NCBI GenBank assembly: GCA_019695435.1
Contig: JACTVF010000089.1
Coordinates: forward strand, 1-8,563
Source: Methanoregulaceae archaeon
Lineage (GTDB): Archaea > Halobacteriota > Methanomicrobia > Methanomicrobiales > Methanospirillaceae
DNA: 8,563 nucleotides
Direction: 5' to 3'
Shown here: positions 1 to 6,221 of the stretch, one piece after another
How positions within the stretch are numbered: the stretch's first letter is position 1
How the letters are laid out: every line of letters starts with the position of its first letter
Position numbers and translations under genes: made by a program
Notes under the pieces: generated by a model
Databases searched by the model: none
The model's input: the letters and a program-made list of their open reading frames with translations, nothing else
What the model was told of the DNA's origin: nothing

Positions 1-168
1 AACAGCTACGGCTACACCAACTGCAACGGTTACTGCAACAGCTACGGTTACACCAACTGCAACGGTTACTGTAACAGCTACGGCTACACCAACTGCAACG
101 GTTACTGCAACAGCTACGGCTACACCAACTGCAACGGTTACTGCAACAGCTACGGCTACACCAACTGC
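1..168 (+). repeat. 36-bp tandem repeat encoding a Thr/Ala/Pro/Val stalk
   Basis: Copies begin at 1, 37, 73 and 109, with a fifth, 24-base copy at 145-168. The unit is 36 bp, so every copy stays in frame and encodes TATATPTATVTA. Copy 2 differs by two C-to-T changes, at 48 and 72; the others are identical over the part seen. The array begins at or before the left edge, so the true copy number is unknown. Threonine every second residue with proline spacers is typical of an extended, probably O-glycosylated stalk holding domains away from the cell surface; the glycosylation is inference. Near-identical copies mean recent slippage or recombination, and the array may be miscounted in a short-read assembly. 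Confidence 0.95.
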
Positions 169-1381
169 CGTCATCCCGGTGGTCGCATTCACGGCAACTC
201 CAACATCAGTATCCGTCGGCACTGCCGTACAGTTCACCGACACCTCCACCAATTCACCTACTTCGTGGGACTGGGACTTCGGGGACGGTGGTTCCAGTTC
301 TTCAGAAAACCCGTCTCATTCTTACACAACCGCAGGAGCCTATACCGTCCACCTCACTGCCACAAATTCTGCGGGCAGCGGTTCCAGCACTCAGACCACT
401 ACTATTACGGTAACCGGTTCGTCAGCGACTGTTCCGGTTGCGAGCTTTACCGCAACACCCACTTCCGGTACGGCACCACTCACCGTCCAGTTCACCGACG
501 CCTCCACCAATTTACCCACTTCGTGGAACTGGAACTTCGGGGACGGTAATTCCAGCTCTTTAGAGAACCCGTCTCATTCTTACGCAACCGCGGGGACCTA
601 TACCGTCACCCTCACTGCCACAAATTCTGCGGGCAGCGGTTCCAGCACTCAGACCACTACTATTACGGTGACATCAGGAGCACCGGTCGCCAGTTTTACA
701 AACGATGTCTCTTCAGGATCCGTACCGCTTACGGTTCAGTTCACGGATACTTCTACCGGCTCTCCCACTTCATGGGACTGGAGTTTCGGGGACGGGAATA
801 CAAATTCTACCGAGAGCCCGTCATACACCTACACAACCCCAGGAACATACAACGTATCTCTCACGGCCACTAATACGGAGGGCAGCAATACCAGCACTCA
901 GTCCACTACTATTACGGTGACGTCAGGAGCACCGGTCGCCAGTTTTACAAACGCTGCCTCTACAGGACCCGCACCACTCACCGTCCAGTTCACCGACACC
1001 TCCACCAATTCACCCACTTCGTGGAACTGGAACTTCGGGGACGGCCAGTCAAGTTCTCTCCAAAATCCCCAGCATGTGTACACGACTACGGGAACCTACA
1101 CTGTCACCCTTATTGCCACTAATGCGGAAGGTAGCAATGTTGCCACAAAGACCAATCTTATATCAGTGAATGCGGTACAGACACAGGCTGTGACACCGCT
1201 GGCACCCACCTACGCGGTCACCGCTGCAGCCACCACCGGGTCGTCGGTAGATACCTGGCTTGCACAGCAAAACGCTCTCGTCACGGCATCTCCTACGAAA
1301 AAGTCACCCGGGTATGACACCCTCTCTGCACTGCTCGGCTGCGGGGTGATTGCCGGTATTGCCCTGCGCAGCAAGCGTTGA
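2..1381 (+). CDS. PKD-repeat cell-surface protein with archaeosortase-like C-terminal anchor (5' truncated by window)
   Basis: The frame is open from base 2 to the TGA at 1379-1381 (459 residues), so the start lies upstream. GTG 179 is internal, because the stalk repeats upstream are in the same frame. Residues 1-56 are the stalk. Four PKD domains start near residues 58, 144, 227 and 310, each with a PVASFT-like opening, VQFTD, TSW(D/N)W, the FGDG hallmark, a G(T/A)YTV strand and a closing TITVT. PKD domains are beta-sandwich modules of surface proteins, often in adhesion or substrate binding. A linker follows residue 391. The end (residues 436-459) has PGY, a short hydrophobic stretch (LSALLGCGVIAGIAL) and basic RSKR. 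This resembles PGF-CTERM archaeosortase signals, with Tyr for Phe. The protein is therefore probably exported and lipid-anchored. Any catalytic N-terminal part is out of view, and the function is unknown. Confidence 0.9.
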   Translation, partial: TATATPTATVTATATVTPTATVTVTATATPTATVTATATATPTATVTATATATPTAVIPVVAFTATPTSVSVGTAVQFTDTSTNSPTSWDWDFGDGGSSSSENPSHSYTTAGAYTVHLTATNSAGSGSSTQTTTITVTGSSATVPVASFTATPTSGTAPLTVQFTDASTNLPTSWNWNFGDGNSSSLENPSHSYATAGTYTVTLTATNSAGSGSSTQTTTITVTSGAPVASFTNDVSSGSVPLTVQFTDTSTGSPTSWDWSFGDGNTNSTESPSYTYTTPGTYNVSLTATNTEGSNTSTQSTTITVTSGAPVASFTNAASTGPAPLTVQFTDTSTNSPTSWNWNFGDGQSSSLQNPQHVYTTTGTYTVTLIATNAEGSNVATKTNLISVNAVQTQAVTPLAPTYAVTAAATTGSSVDTWLAQQNALVTASPTKKSPGYDTLSALLGCGVIAGIALRSKR

Positions 1382-1388
1382 CCGGCCC

Positions 1389-1399
1389 TTTATTTTTTA
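1389..1399 (+). terminator. T-rich archaeal terminator after the PKD gene
   Basis: Eight bases after the stop codon the sequence reads CTTTATTTTTTA, with a run of six T at 1393-1398. Archaeal RNA polymerase can stop at T tracts without a strong hairpin. An imperfect stem (1411-1417 with 1421-1427, one mismatch) lies just beyond. Confidence 0.5.
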
Positions 1400-1631
1400 A
1401 GCAGCCCTCCCCAGAAACGTTTTCGGGATTGTGCATTTAATCGTATCATCAATCCATTTCATTTTCAAAGAAACAACCCTGATGACCCGTGGAGAAGATT
1501 GCGTTTTATCCAAAGATGGTTGTTAAGATACCATTTTAACTCAGATATTGGGTACATAAAAAGCCATATCTGCAGACCGCACAAAGGAGAGAGAAAATTC
1601 GCATGGTCAGATGTTGCTAGTACCTCGCACC

Positions 1632-1645
1632 CTCTACCTGTAGAG
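1632..1645. promoter_or_regulatory. Short palindrome, possible operator upstream of the triad operon
   Basis: CTCTACCTGTAGAG has six-base arms (CTCTAC/GTAGAG) around a two-base centre. It lies 15 to 28 bases before the distal TATA-like element of the triad operon, where an archaeal activator or repressor could bind. A single copy of this length could arise by chance, so the regulatory role is a guess. Confidence 0.25.
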
Positions 1646-1659
1646 AGACTGTAGGCGTT

Positions 1660-1703
1660 CATATATACCGTCCCGGGATACAAAAAGCCTCAACAAAGAT
1701 ATA
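1660..1703 (+). promoter_or_regulatory. Candidate TATA-box promoter(s) of the VWA-phosphatase-kinase operon
   Basis: Two archaeal TATA-like elements precede the first gene: CATATATAC at 1660-1668 and AGATATACG around 1697-1705. Transcription would start about 26 bases after each, near 1690 or near 1727, giving leaders of roughly 57 or 20 bases. Both would keep the Shine-Dalgarno sequence AGGAG at 1736-1740. The sequence alone does not decide between them. Confidence 0.4.
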
Positions 1704-1747
1704 CGGTTAATCGTTGATATGATGAGTACACAAACAGGAGATACTAG

Positions 1748-2422
1748 ATGAGCGACGACACCATGCTTGACCAGCAGCCGCTGGGTCCCGTTACCTTCGC
1801 AGAAAATCCTGAACCCCGGTGCCCCTGCCTCCTGCTGCTCGACACCTCCGGTTCCATGGCGGGAAAACCAATCGCCGAGCTCAACGCAGGTCTGAGATCC
1901 TTTTACGAGGAACTTCAGGGAGATTCACTCGCGGTAAAACGGGTTGAGGTAGCACTGGTCTCCTTTGGCCCGGTCAGGATCATTTCCGAGTTTAACACCG
2001 CAGATTTCTTCCTCGATCCCACGCTTGAAGCCGAAGGCGACACCCCCCTTGGCGAGGCGATAATTCAGGGGATCGATCTGGTGAGGAAACGCAAAGACGA
2101 GTATCGGGCAAACGGGATCTCCTTCTACCGACCCTGGATATTTTTAATCACCGATGGTTCCCCGACAGACGAGTGGCAGCGTGCTGCCGCGGCGGTCCGG
2201 GAAGGAGAGAGTTCGAAATCCTTTGCCTTCTTTGCTGTCGGCGTTCAGAATGCGGACATGTCTGTCCTCCGGCAGATCACCGTCAGGCAGCCGCTCAAGC
2301 TCCAGGGTCTCAGGTTCCGCGAATTCTTCCAGTGGCTCTCCAACTCAATGAAATCTGCATCCCGGAGTAATCCGGGAGACAGGATCCTGCTCTCTCCACC
2401 GTCAGGGTGGAGCGAGATATGA
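1748..2422 (+). CDS. terY: TerY/YegL-like von Willebrand factor A domain protein
   Basis: This is a 224-residue, single-domain, probably cytosolic VWA protein. The metal-ion-dependent adhesion site is complete: DTSGS with Asp32, Ser34 and Ser36; Thr99 in GDTPLGEA; Asp136 in ITDGSP. The remaining landmarks of the TerY branch are present (LNAGLRSF helix, ALVSFG strand, FAVGVQNAD strand). No signal peptide or membrane segment is seen. The start at ATG 1748 is supported by AGGAG seven bases upstream; a second ATG at codon 6 lacks one. The stop overlaps the start of the phosphatase gene as ATGA. In the TerY-P triad this protein accompanies a PP2C phosphatase and a kinase and is thought to be a metal-dependent scaffold or target of phosphorylation. 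E. coli YegL is the closest familiar counterpart. The family call is firm, the role inferred. Confidence 0.9.
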   Translation: MSDDTMLDQQPLGPVTFAENPEPRCPCLLLLDTSGSMAGKPIAELNAGLRSFYEELQGDSLAVKRVEVALVSFGPVRIISEFNTADFFLDPTLEAEGDTPLGEAIIQGIDLVRKRKDEYRANGISFYRPWIFLITDGSPTDEWQRAAAAVREGESSKSFAFFAVGVQNADMSVLRQITVRQPLKLQGLRFREFFQWLSNSMKSASRSNPGDRILLSPPSGWSEI

Positions 2423-3189
2423 CCTGGAAACATCTCTCTTTGTCGGTCACGGGAAAATCGCACAGTGACAGAAACGAGCCGGGTCAGGATTACAGCCGCA
2501 CGGGTGTGCTCCGGTTCTCTGACCGGGATTTTTTTATCGGTCTTGCCGCAGACGGGGCGGGAAGCACAACCCACGGGGGCGTGGGCGCGGAGATTGCCTG
2601 CGAAACACTGTACCTCCAGATCCTTTCCGTGATCCGCGAGAGAGATAACATTTCGTCCGTCACGGACGATGACGTCAGAGATTGGATCTCTGCTTCCCGG
2701 GAGGCGATTGCCGCCCGGGCAGAGGGTAATGGCCGGCGGATAAAAGATTATGCCTGTACTCTGATCGGCGTTGTTGCCACCAGCGATCATGTGCTTTATT
2801 TTCAGATCGGCGATGGCTGTATCGTTACCGGGGATGGTGCCGGGTACCGCACCATCTTCTGGCCGGAGCAGGGCGAATACGCAAACACGACCTATTTTGT
2901 TTCCGACGACACGCTTCCGGAGCACATAAAGATCGAACACCAGAATACAGTGCCGGACGAGATCGCTCTCTTTACCGACGGCCTCCAGAACTTGGTGCTC
3001 TCATTTTCCACGCGGACCGTGCACGATGGATTTTTCCTGCCCCTGTTTACTGCGCTCAGGAAAAATCCCGATAACGGGTTTGCGGACCTCACCACCCATC
3101 TGACGGCGCTGCTCTCCCGGGACGACATAAATGCGCGAAGCGATGACGACAAGACCCTGATCCTCGCTGTGAATGTACCATCGAGCTGA
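2419..3189 (+). CDS. PP2C-family Ser/Thr protein phosphatase (YegK-like, TerY-P triad)
   Basis: This is a 256-residue cytosolic metal-dependent phosphatase that should remove phosphate from Ser/Thr, most likely reversing the neighbouring kinase. Visible PP2C landmarks: the early GQD with Asp24; ADGAGS with Asp45-Gly46, the first metal ligand, in place of the classic [13 protein letters not shown] with Asp132; LFTDGLQN with Asp187; and the terminal DDDKT with Asp243/Asp244. The metal-binding aspartates therefore all appear to be present, which argues for an active enzyme. It is a bare catalytic domain of the compact PP2C_2 type. ATG 2419 is chosen because it overlaps the upstream TGA (ATGA) and has GGAG six bases before it. 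GTG 2407, in frame four codons upstream, would overlap the upstream gene by 16 bases. Translational coupling to the VWA gene is likely. Confidence 0.9.
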   Translation: MTWKHLSLSVTGKSHSDRNEPGQDYSRTGVLRFSDRDFFIGLAADGAGSTTHGGVGAEIACETLYLQILSVIRERDNISSVTDDDVRDWISASREAIAARAEGNGRRIKDYACTLIGVVATSDHVLYFQIGDGCIVTGDGAGYRTIFWPEQGEYANTTYFVSDDTLPEHIKIEHQNTVPDEIALFTDGLQNLVLSFSTRTVHDGFFLPLFTALRKNPDNGFADLTTHLTALLSRDDINARSDDDKTLILAVNVPSS

Positions 3190-3195
3190 AAAACC

Positions 3196-5187
3196 ATGAT
3201 TCTGGTGCCGCACCTCAACCTTTTCGACAGCAGGGGTAACCTTGTTAGTCTCGGAAAAAAAGTGGGAAGCGGCGGCGAAGGGGATGTCTACGAGATTGCA
3301 CCCCATCGCAGAGATGTGCTGGCCAAGATTTACCATAAGCCACTGAACGGGGAGCGGCAGGAAAAACTCCGGCTGATGGTAAACGGCTGCAACGACGATT
3401 TAAAGGAGTTTGCTGCATGGCCGCTTGGTCTGCTCCATGCCGGCAAAAATGGCCCGGTCTGCGGGTTTGTCATGCCGAGGATCTCCGATTGTGAACCGAT
3501 TCACAAGGTATATGGCCCCTCGCACCGGAAAGAGTCCTTCCCGAACGCAGATTGGAAATTTCTGGTGAGAACCGCTAAGAACCTCGCTGCTGCATTCTAT
3601 ATCATCCACAAGTACGGGTACGTGATCGGGGACGTGAACGAGGGAAACATTCTCGTCACAAAAAAGGCATGCGTGCGGTTGATCGACTGCGACTCTTTCC
3701 AGGTGCAGACCCGTGACATGATCTACCACTGCGAAGTCGGGGTCGCCCAGTTCACACCGCCCGAACTCCAGAAGTCGAAGGATTTTAAGATGGTGCGCAC
3801 GCAGAATCACGACAATTTCGGTCTTGCAATCCTGATCTTTTTGCTGCTCTTTATGGGCAGGCACCCATTCTCCGGGGTCTACAAGGGAAAAGATGACATG
3901 CCAATAGAACGGGCGATCGCAGAGTACCGGTTTGCGTTTGGCAGGAGTGCAGCCCTCAAGGCAATGGCACTACCTCCAAACTCTGTCGGCCTATCCATCG
4001 TGCCCAGTGAGATCTCCAGTCTCTTTGAGCTGGCATTTACTGAATCGGGGCTCCAGTCTGGGGGGCGCCCGAGCGCAAACGACTGGTGGAATGTGCTCGA
4101 CGCACTGGAAAAACGGCTTAAAAAATGCCCCACGGAATCCATGCACACCCATTATACCGGACTTGCCATCTGCCCATGGTGCAACCTTGAAAACAATTCT
4201 GGCATCCTCCTGTTTTTGAGCTCGGATACCATCTCCAGGATCGACGTTATCGCAGAATGGCAGAAAGTGCTGGCGATAAAGGCACCGGGGCCCATCCCAG
4301 AGATAAAACCACGGAATTACCGGTGCCTGCCAGCGCCACTTTCCCCGGAGACCGCACGGGCGCTCATATTCAGGAAGATACGGCAGGCTGTTGCAGCCCT
4401 GCTTCTGATCATAAGTGCCGTTCTTGTGATGTGGGTGTGGTCAGCGGGACCCGGAATATATAAGACCAGCGACCTTGCATGTCTTGTCCCCGCTGCGATT
4501 GCAGGTCTTATCCTGATGTATCCCGGACGGGACACGGCAGAGAAGAAACACCGGAAAAAAGAGTTCGAGGACGCCCGGTACAGCTGGCGACTCTGGGAGA
4601 AAAAATGGAAGGCCGAGGCCGGCAATGCGGAGTTTGCCGCTCAGCTTGGGGCGCTCACGGTTCTCAAAGGGAAGTATGAAGCAATCGAGCAGGAATACAA
4701 AAATGCGCTTGTCACTCTCCAGCATACATCACGGGAACACCAGCAGAAGAAATTCCTCGAGAATTGTTTTATCGATGCCTGCACCTCCCCCGGTTTAAGC
4801 GAGAACCGTAAGGCCGCGCTTAGGTCATTTGGCATAGAGACCGCGGCAGATATTGTGCCTTACAAGATCATGAGCATCCCGGGCTTTGATTCCGCACTGA
4901 CCAATGAGCTGATGAACTGGCGAAAGCAGCAGGAAAGCAGGTTTGTCTTTGAAGAGGAAAAACGCGTCTCTGCTTCTGATATCCAGGGTCTGATCCACAC
5001 CTTCCAGCCAAAGATCCGGCCGGTTGAGCGCGAGATTTTAATCGGTATCGAAAAACTTCACTCAATCCAGCAGCAGATCTTCAAGAACCGTGCCAAGTTT
5101 CAACCCATTGTTGAAAAGAGCGCGCGTGATCTCGCCCAGGCCCATGCAAATCTCTCGGTCTTTGCGCTGACCGGGAAATTCTTCTGA
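3196..5187 (+). CDS. Membrane-anchored Ser/Thr protein kinase with C-terminal helix-hairpin-helix (YegI-like, TerY-P triad)
   Basis: A 663-residue kinase. Residues 15-300 form the kinase domain: glycine loop GSGGEG (24-29), probable ATP lysine Lys44, catalytic loop YVIGDVNEGNIL with Asp146 and Asn151 (HRD is changed to IGD), metal site LIDCD with Asp164 (DFG becomes DCD), and PPEL in place of APE. A lone CPWC (326-329) follows, half a zinc ribbon at most. Two hydrophobic segments (about 398-415 and 427-443) form a short hairpin, placing both ends in the cytosol. A charged, probably coiled-coil stretch (about 449-525) leads to a helix-hairpin-helix (540-576: RSFGIETAADI...SIPGFDSALTNEL) of the DNA-binding type. 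E. coli YegI has the same kinase/HhH make-up. ATG 3196 is six bases after the phosphatase stop, with no clear Shine-Dalgarno, so coupling is likely. The catalytic residues suggest activity; substrates are unknown. Confidence 0.9.
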   Translation: MILVPHLNLFDSRGNLVSLGKKVGSGGEGDVYEIAPHRRDVLAKIYHKPLNGERQEKLRLMVNGCNDDLKEFAAWPLGLLHAGKNGPVCGFVMPRISDCEPIHKVYGPSHRKESFPNADWKFLVRTAKNLAAAFYIIHKYGYVIGDVNEGNILVTKKACVRLIDCDSFQVQTRDMIYHCEVGVAQFTPPELQKSKDFKMVRTQNHDNFGLAILIFLLLFMGRHPFSGVYKGKDDMPIERAIAEYRFAFGRSAALKAMALPPNSVGLSIVPSEISSLFELAFTESGLQSGGRPSANDWWNVLDALEKRLKKCPTESMHTHYTGLAICPWCNLENNSGILLFLSSDTISRIDVIAEWQKVLAIKAPGPIPEIKPRNYRCLPAPLSPETARALIFRKIRQAVAALLLIISAVLVMWVWSAGPGIYKTSDLACLVPAAIAGLILMYPGRDTAEKKHRKKEFEDARYSWRLWEKKWKAEAGNAEFAAQLGALTVLKGKYEAIEQEYKNALVTLQHTSREHQQKKFLENCFIDACTSPGLSENRKAALRSFGIETAADIVPYKIMSIPGFDSALTNELMNWRKQQESRFVFEEEKRVSASDIQGLIHTFQPKIRPVEREILIGIEKLHSIQQQIFKNRAKFQPIVEKSARDLAQAHANLSVFALTGKFF

Positions 5188-5217
5188 ATTGCCGCACAAA
5201 CGGTAGAAACAAAAACG

Positions 5218-5241
5218 CCGGGCAAATCACACCATGCCCGG
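5218..5241 (+). terminator. Stem-loop after the kinase gene
   Basis: Perfect 7-bp stem CCGGGCA (5218-5224) and TGCCCGG (5235-5241) with a 10-base loop, starting 30 bases after the operon's last stop codon. The plus strand has no T run after it. It could therefore stabilise the 3' end of the mRNA or be a weak terminator. Five A at 5211-5215 would make it look like a terminator for the opposite strand, but no minus-strand gene ends here. Confidence 0.4.
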
Positions 5242-5309
5242 ATGGTTATTACAGGCCGGACCATAACAACGGTCATCCTTGGCCACCAGTATCCAGCTAT
5301 TGAGATACT

Positions 5310-5319
5310 GATAAAATAC
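5310..5319 (+). promoter_or_regulatory. TATA box of the Cys4 small-protein gene
   Basis: GATAAAATACC at about 5310-5320 is a good archaeal TATA element. Transcription starting about 26 bases from its centre falls at roughly 5340-5343, directly at ATG 5343. No Shine-Dalgarno sequence lies before that ATG, which fits a leaderless mRNA. Confidence 0.5.
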
Positions 5320-5342
5320 CGTTAATACAATAAGTACGAACC

Positions 5343-5672
5343 ATGAAGTATACACCACGGCACATAAAAAAATTTCTCGATGAAGGAAAGATTGATCCCG
5401 AACTCTGGCAGATCCACTTCCCTCACCTTCTTCCTTCCCATGTTCCTGATTGCGGGGAATGCGAGGACAAAAAAAGTGATCTCTGTCAGGGCGGGAAAAA
5501 TCCGGTAGACTGCTTCCTTGGCATCCATGCCGATGAAGAAGCAGCAAAACTAGCTGGCACTGACCGTAAAGTCCTCAGGAAAAAATCCAAGAAATTCTTT
5601 CCTGACTCCAAGGGAAAGAAGGTGAAAGTCCCGGCGGGGGCAAATATTACCTTTGACCAGTCAAAGATGTAA
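5343..5672 (+). CDS. Hypothetical Lys-rich protein with four cysteines
   Basis: A 109-residue protein that I do not recognise. The N-terminal 35 residues look helical and rich in His/Pro (KYTPRHIKKFLDEG, HFPHLLPSHVPD). A cysteine cluster follows: Cys37, Cys40, Cys48 and Cys57, spaced CX2CX7CX8C, suitable for one zinc ion or possibly an iron-sulfur cluster. The C-terminal half is very basic (RKVLRKKSKKFF, KGKKVKV), suggesting contact with nucleic acid or ribosomes. There is no signal peptide or membrane segment. The start is supported by a TATA box placed for a leaderless transcript, so the gene is its own unit rather than the fourth gene of the kinase operon. Codon use resembles the flanking genes and the opposite-strand frames show no motifs. 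A real conserved archaeal protein is likely; its function is unknown. Confidence 0.75.
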   Translation: MKYTPRHIKKFLDEGKIDPELWQIHFPHLLPSHVPDCGECEDKKSDLCQGGKNPVDCFLGIHADEEAAKLAGTDRKVLRKKSKKFFPDSKGKKVKVPAGANITFDQSKM

Positions 5673-5702
5673 CCGGATATTCCGCAATATCCCTCCAGAG
5701 TA

Positions 5703-5710
5703 CTTTTTTC
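5703..5710 (+). terminator. T-tract terminator after the Cys4 protein gene
   Basis: A run of six T (5704-5709) lies 31 bases after the stop codon, with no strong hairpin, which is enough for archaeal termination. Confidence 0.45.
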
Positions 5711-5943
5711 TCACGGTCCGTTATTGCAGATAAAATATCTGTTAAATACGGTTTCTTTTGCCGCAAACGATGTGTCTGATGTAGGAATGCGTGTTTTTCT
5801 CCAGCCGTATTTTTTATGCACCCATGAATAACCGGACCCGCAGGCACGGTACTGCATCTGGTGAGTGCCAATACGCCGATTTTGCTATAATATTGGTGTA
5901 AATTAAAAAAAAACAGTGTATTAAGGCCAGATAGATATCAATA

Positions 5944-5960
5944 TGTTTAAATAAAATAAC
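5944..5960 (+). promoter_or_regulatory. TATA box candidate for the micro-ORF
   Basis: TGTTTAAATAAAATAAC contains a strong archaeal TATA-like core (TTTAAATA). A start site about 26 bases downstream, near 5976, would give a leader of about 24 bases carrying the Shine-Dalgarno sequence AGGAGGTGA at 5987-5995. Confidence 0.45.
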
Positions 5961-5999
5961 GCAATATTATCACTTATATTACCCAAAGGAGGTGAAAGA

Positions 6000-6077
6000 A
6001 TGTTTGACTGAACCAGATTTCTGAATCTGCTAATTGCGATCCTCCAGACCGTTGTGCAGCATCTGCCGTACGCATAA
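6000..6077 (+). pseudogene. Hydrophobic micro-ORF (25 codons) interrupted by in-frame UGA at codon 4
   Basis: AGGAGGTGA (5987-5995), with an eight-of-eight match to the archaeal anti-Shine-Dalgarno, lies four bases before ATG 6000, the best ribosome binding site in the window. The frame reads MFD, then TGA (6009-6011), then TRFLNLLIAILQTVV and QHLPYA, ending at TAA 6075-6077. Hydrophobic residues recur at helical spacing, so the peptide would be an amphipathic or membrane helix. A TGG (Trp) to TGA change would explain the interruption. A T run at 6113-6117 could end the transcript. Either a recently broken micro-protein, a recoded stop, a three-codon leader ORF, or a base error. I do not recognise the peptide family. 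Confidence 0.4.
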
Positions 6078-6109
6078 GCGACGGGTTACCCCATACTCCG
6101 GAAAAATTA

Positions 6110-6194
6110 CCTGTTTTTCTTTCAGACAGGCACCTCATAAATGCGTGATGAAAAAAAGTTTTGGGGATGTATAAGCGTTTTTTCCTGTTTTTCT
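6110..6194 (+). terminator. Paired T-rich repeats downstream of the micro-ORF
   Basis: The 11-base sequence CCTGTTTTTCT occurs at 6110-6120 and again at 6184-6194; a further T run sits at 6178-6183. These T tracts are in the right orientation to end transcription from the micro-ORF promoter before it runs into the convergent ABC genes. The repeat itself may have no other meaning. Confidence 0.3.
6151..6157 (-). terminator. T-tract terminator of the ABC exporter operon
   Basis: Seven A on the plus strand read as seven T on the minus strand, 65 bases after the permease stop codon and in the right direction. Confidence 0.5.
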
Positions 6195-6221
6195 GTAGAT
6201 GTCCTGAGGATCCGGGCCTGA

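Larger units (their letters stand above)
1382..1747. other. 366-bp intergenic region before the kinase/phosphatase operon
   Basis: No convincing gene was found on either strand. The only sizeable open frame (1465-1683, minus) has no ribosome binding site, contains no recognisable motif and sits in promoter-like sequence. Contents in order: the T-rich terminator of the upstream gene, an AT-rich spacer, a short near-perfect palindrome at 1632-1645, TATA-like elements at 1660-1668 and 1695-1703, and the Shine-Dalgarno sequence of the next gene. Confidence 0.6.
5673..5999. other. AT-rich intergenic region before the micro-ORF
   Basis: No gene is supported here. A minus-strand open frame (5647-5871) overlaps the end of the Cys4 gene, has no ribosome binding site and shows no motif. 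From about 5880 the sequence becomes strongly AT-rich, with nine A at 5905-5913 and several TATA-like stretches, culminating in the promoter and Shine-Dalgarno sequence of the micro-ORF at 6000. Confidence 0.55.

Noticed and set aside
1..168. Regularly spaced repeats that might suggest a CRISPR array
   Set aside because: The repeats are directly adjacent with no unique spacers, have a period of exactly 36 and are translated in one open frame with the PKD domains.
179..181. GTG as start of the PKD protein
   Set aside because: The frame is open and coding all the way to base 2, and a start here would lie just inside the first PKD domain.
1465..1683. 72-residue open frame on the minus strand in the intergenic region
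   Set aside because: It has no ribosome binding site or motif, and it overlaps the promoter elements of the triad operon.
2407..2409. GTG as start of the phosphatase
   Set aside because: ATG 2419 has the better-spaced GGAG and the classic ATGA overlap with the upstream stop.
2245..2940. 231-residue open frame on the minus strand
   Set aside because: It lies antisense to the VWA and phosphatase genes, whose motifs are certain. It is a product of their codon bias, with no domain of its own.
4171..4182. Full zinc ribbon in the kinase
   Set aside because: Only one CXXC pair (CPWC) is present; no second Cys/His pair follows at a suitable distance.
5647..5871. 74-residue open frame on the minus strand
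   Set aside because: It overlaps the end of the Cys4 gene, has no ribosome binding site, no promoter and no recognisable sequence.
6009..6011. UGA as selenocysteine in the micro-ORF
   Set aside because: No convincing SECIS-like hairpin is visible after the ORF, selenocysteine is not typical of Methanomicrobiales, and the peptide has no redox motif. A changed Trp codon is simpler.
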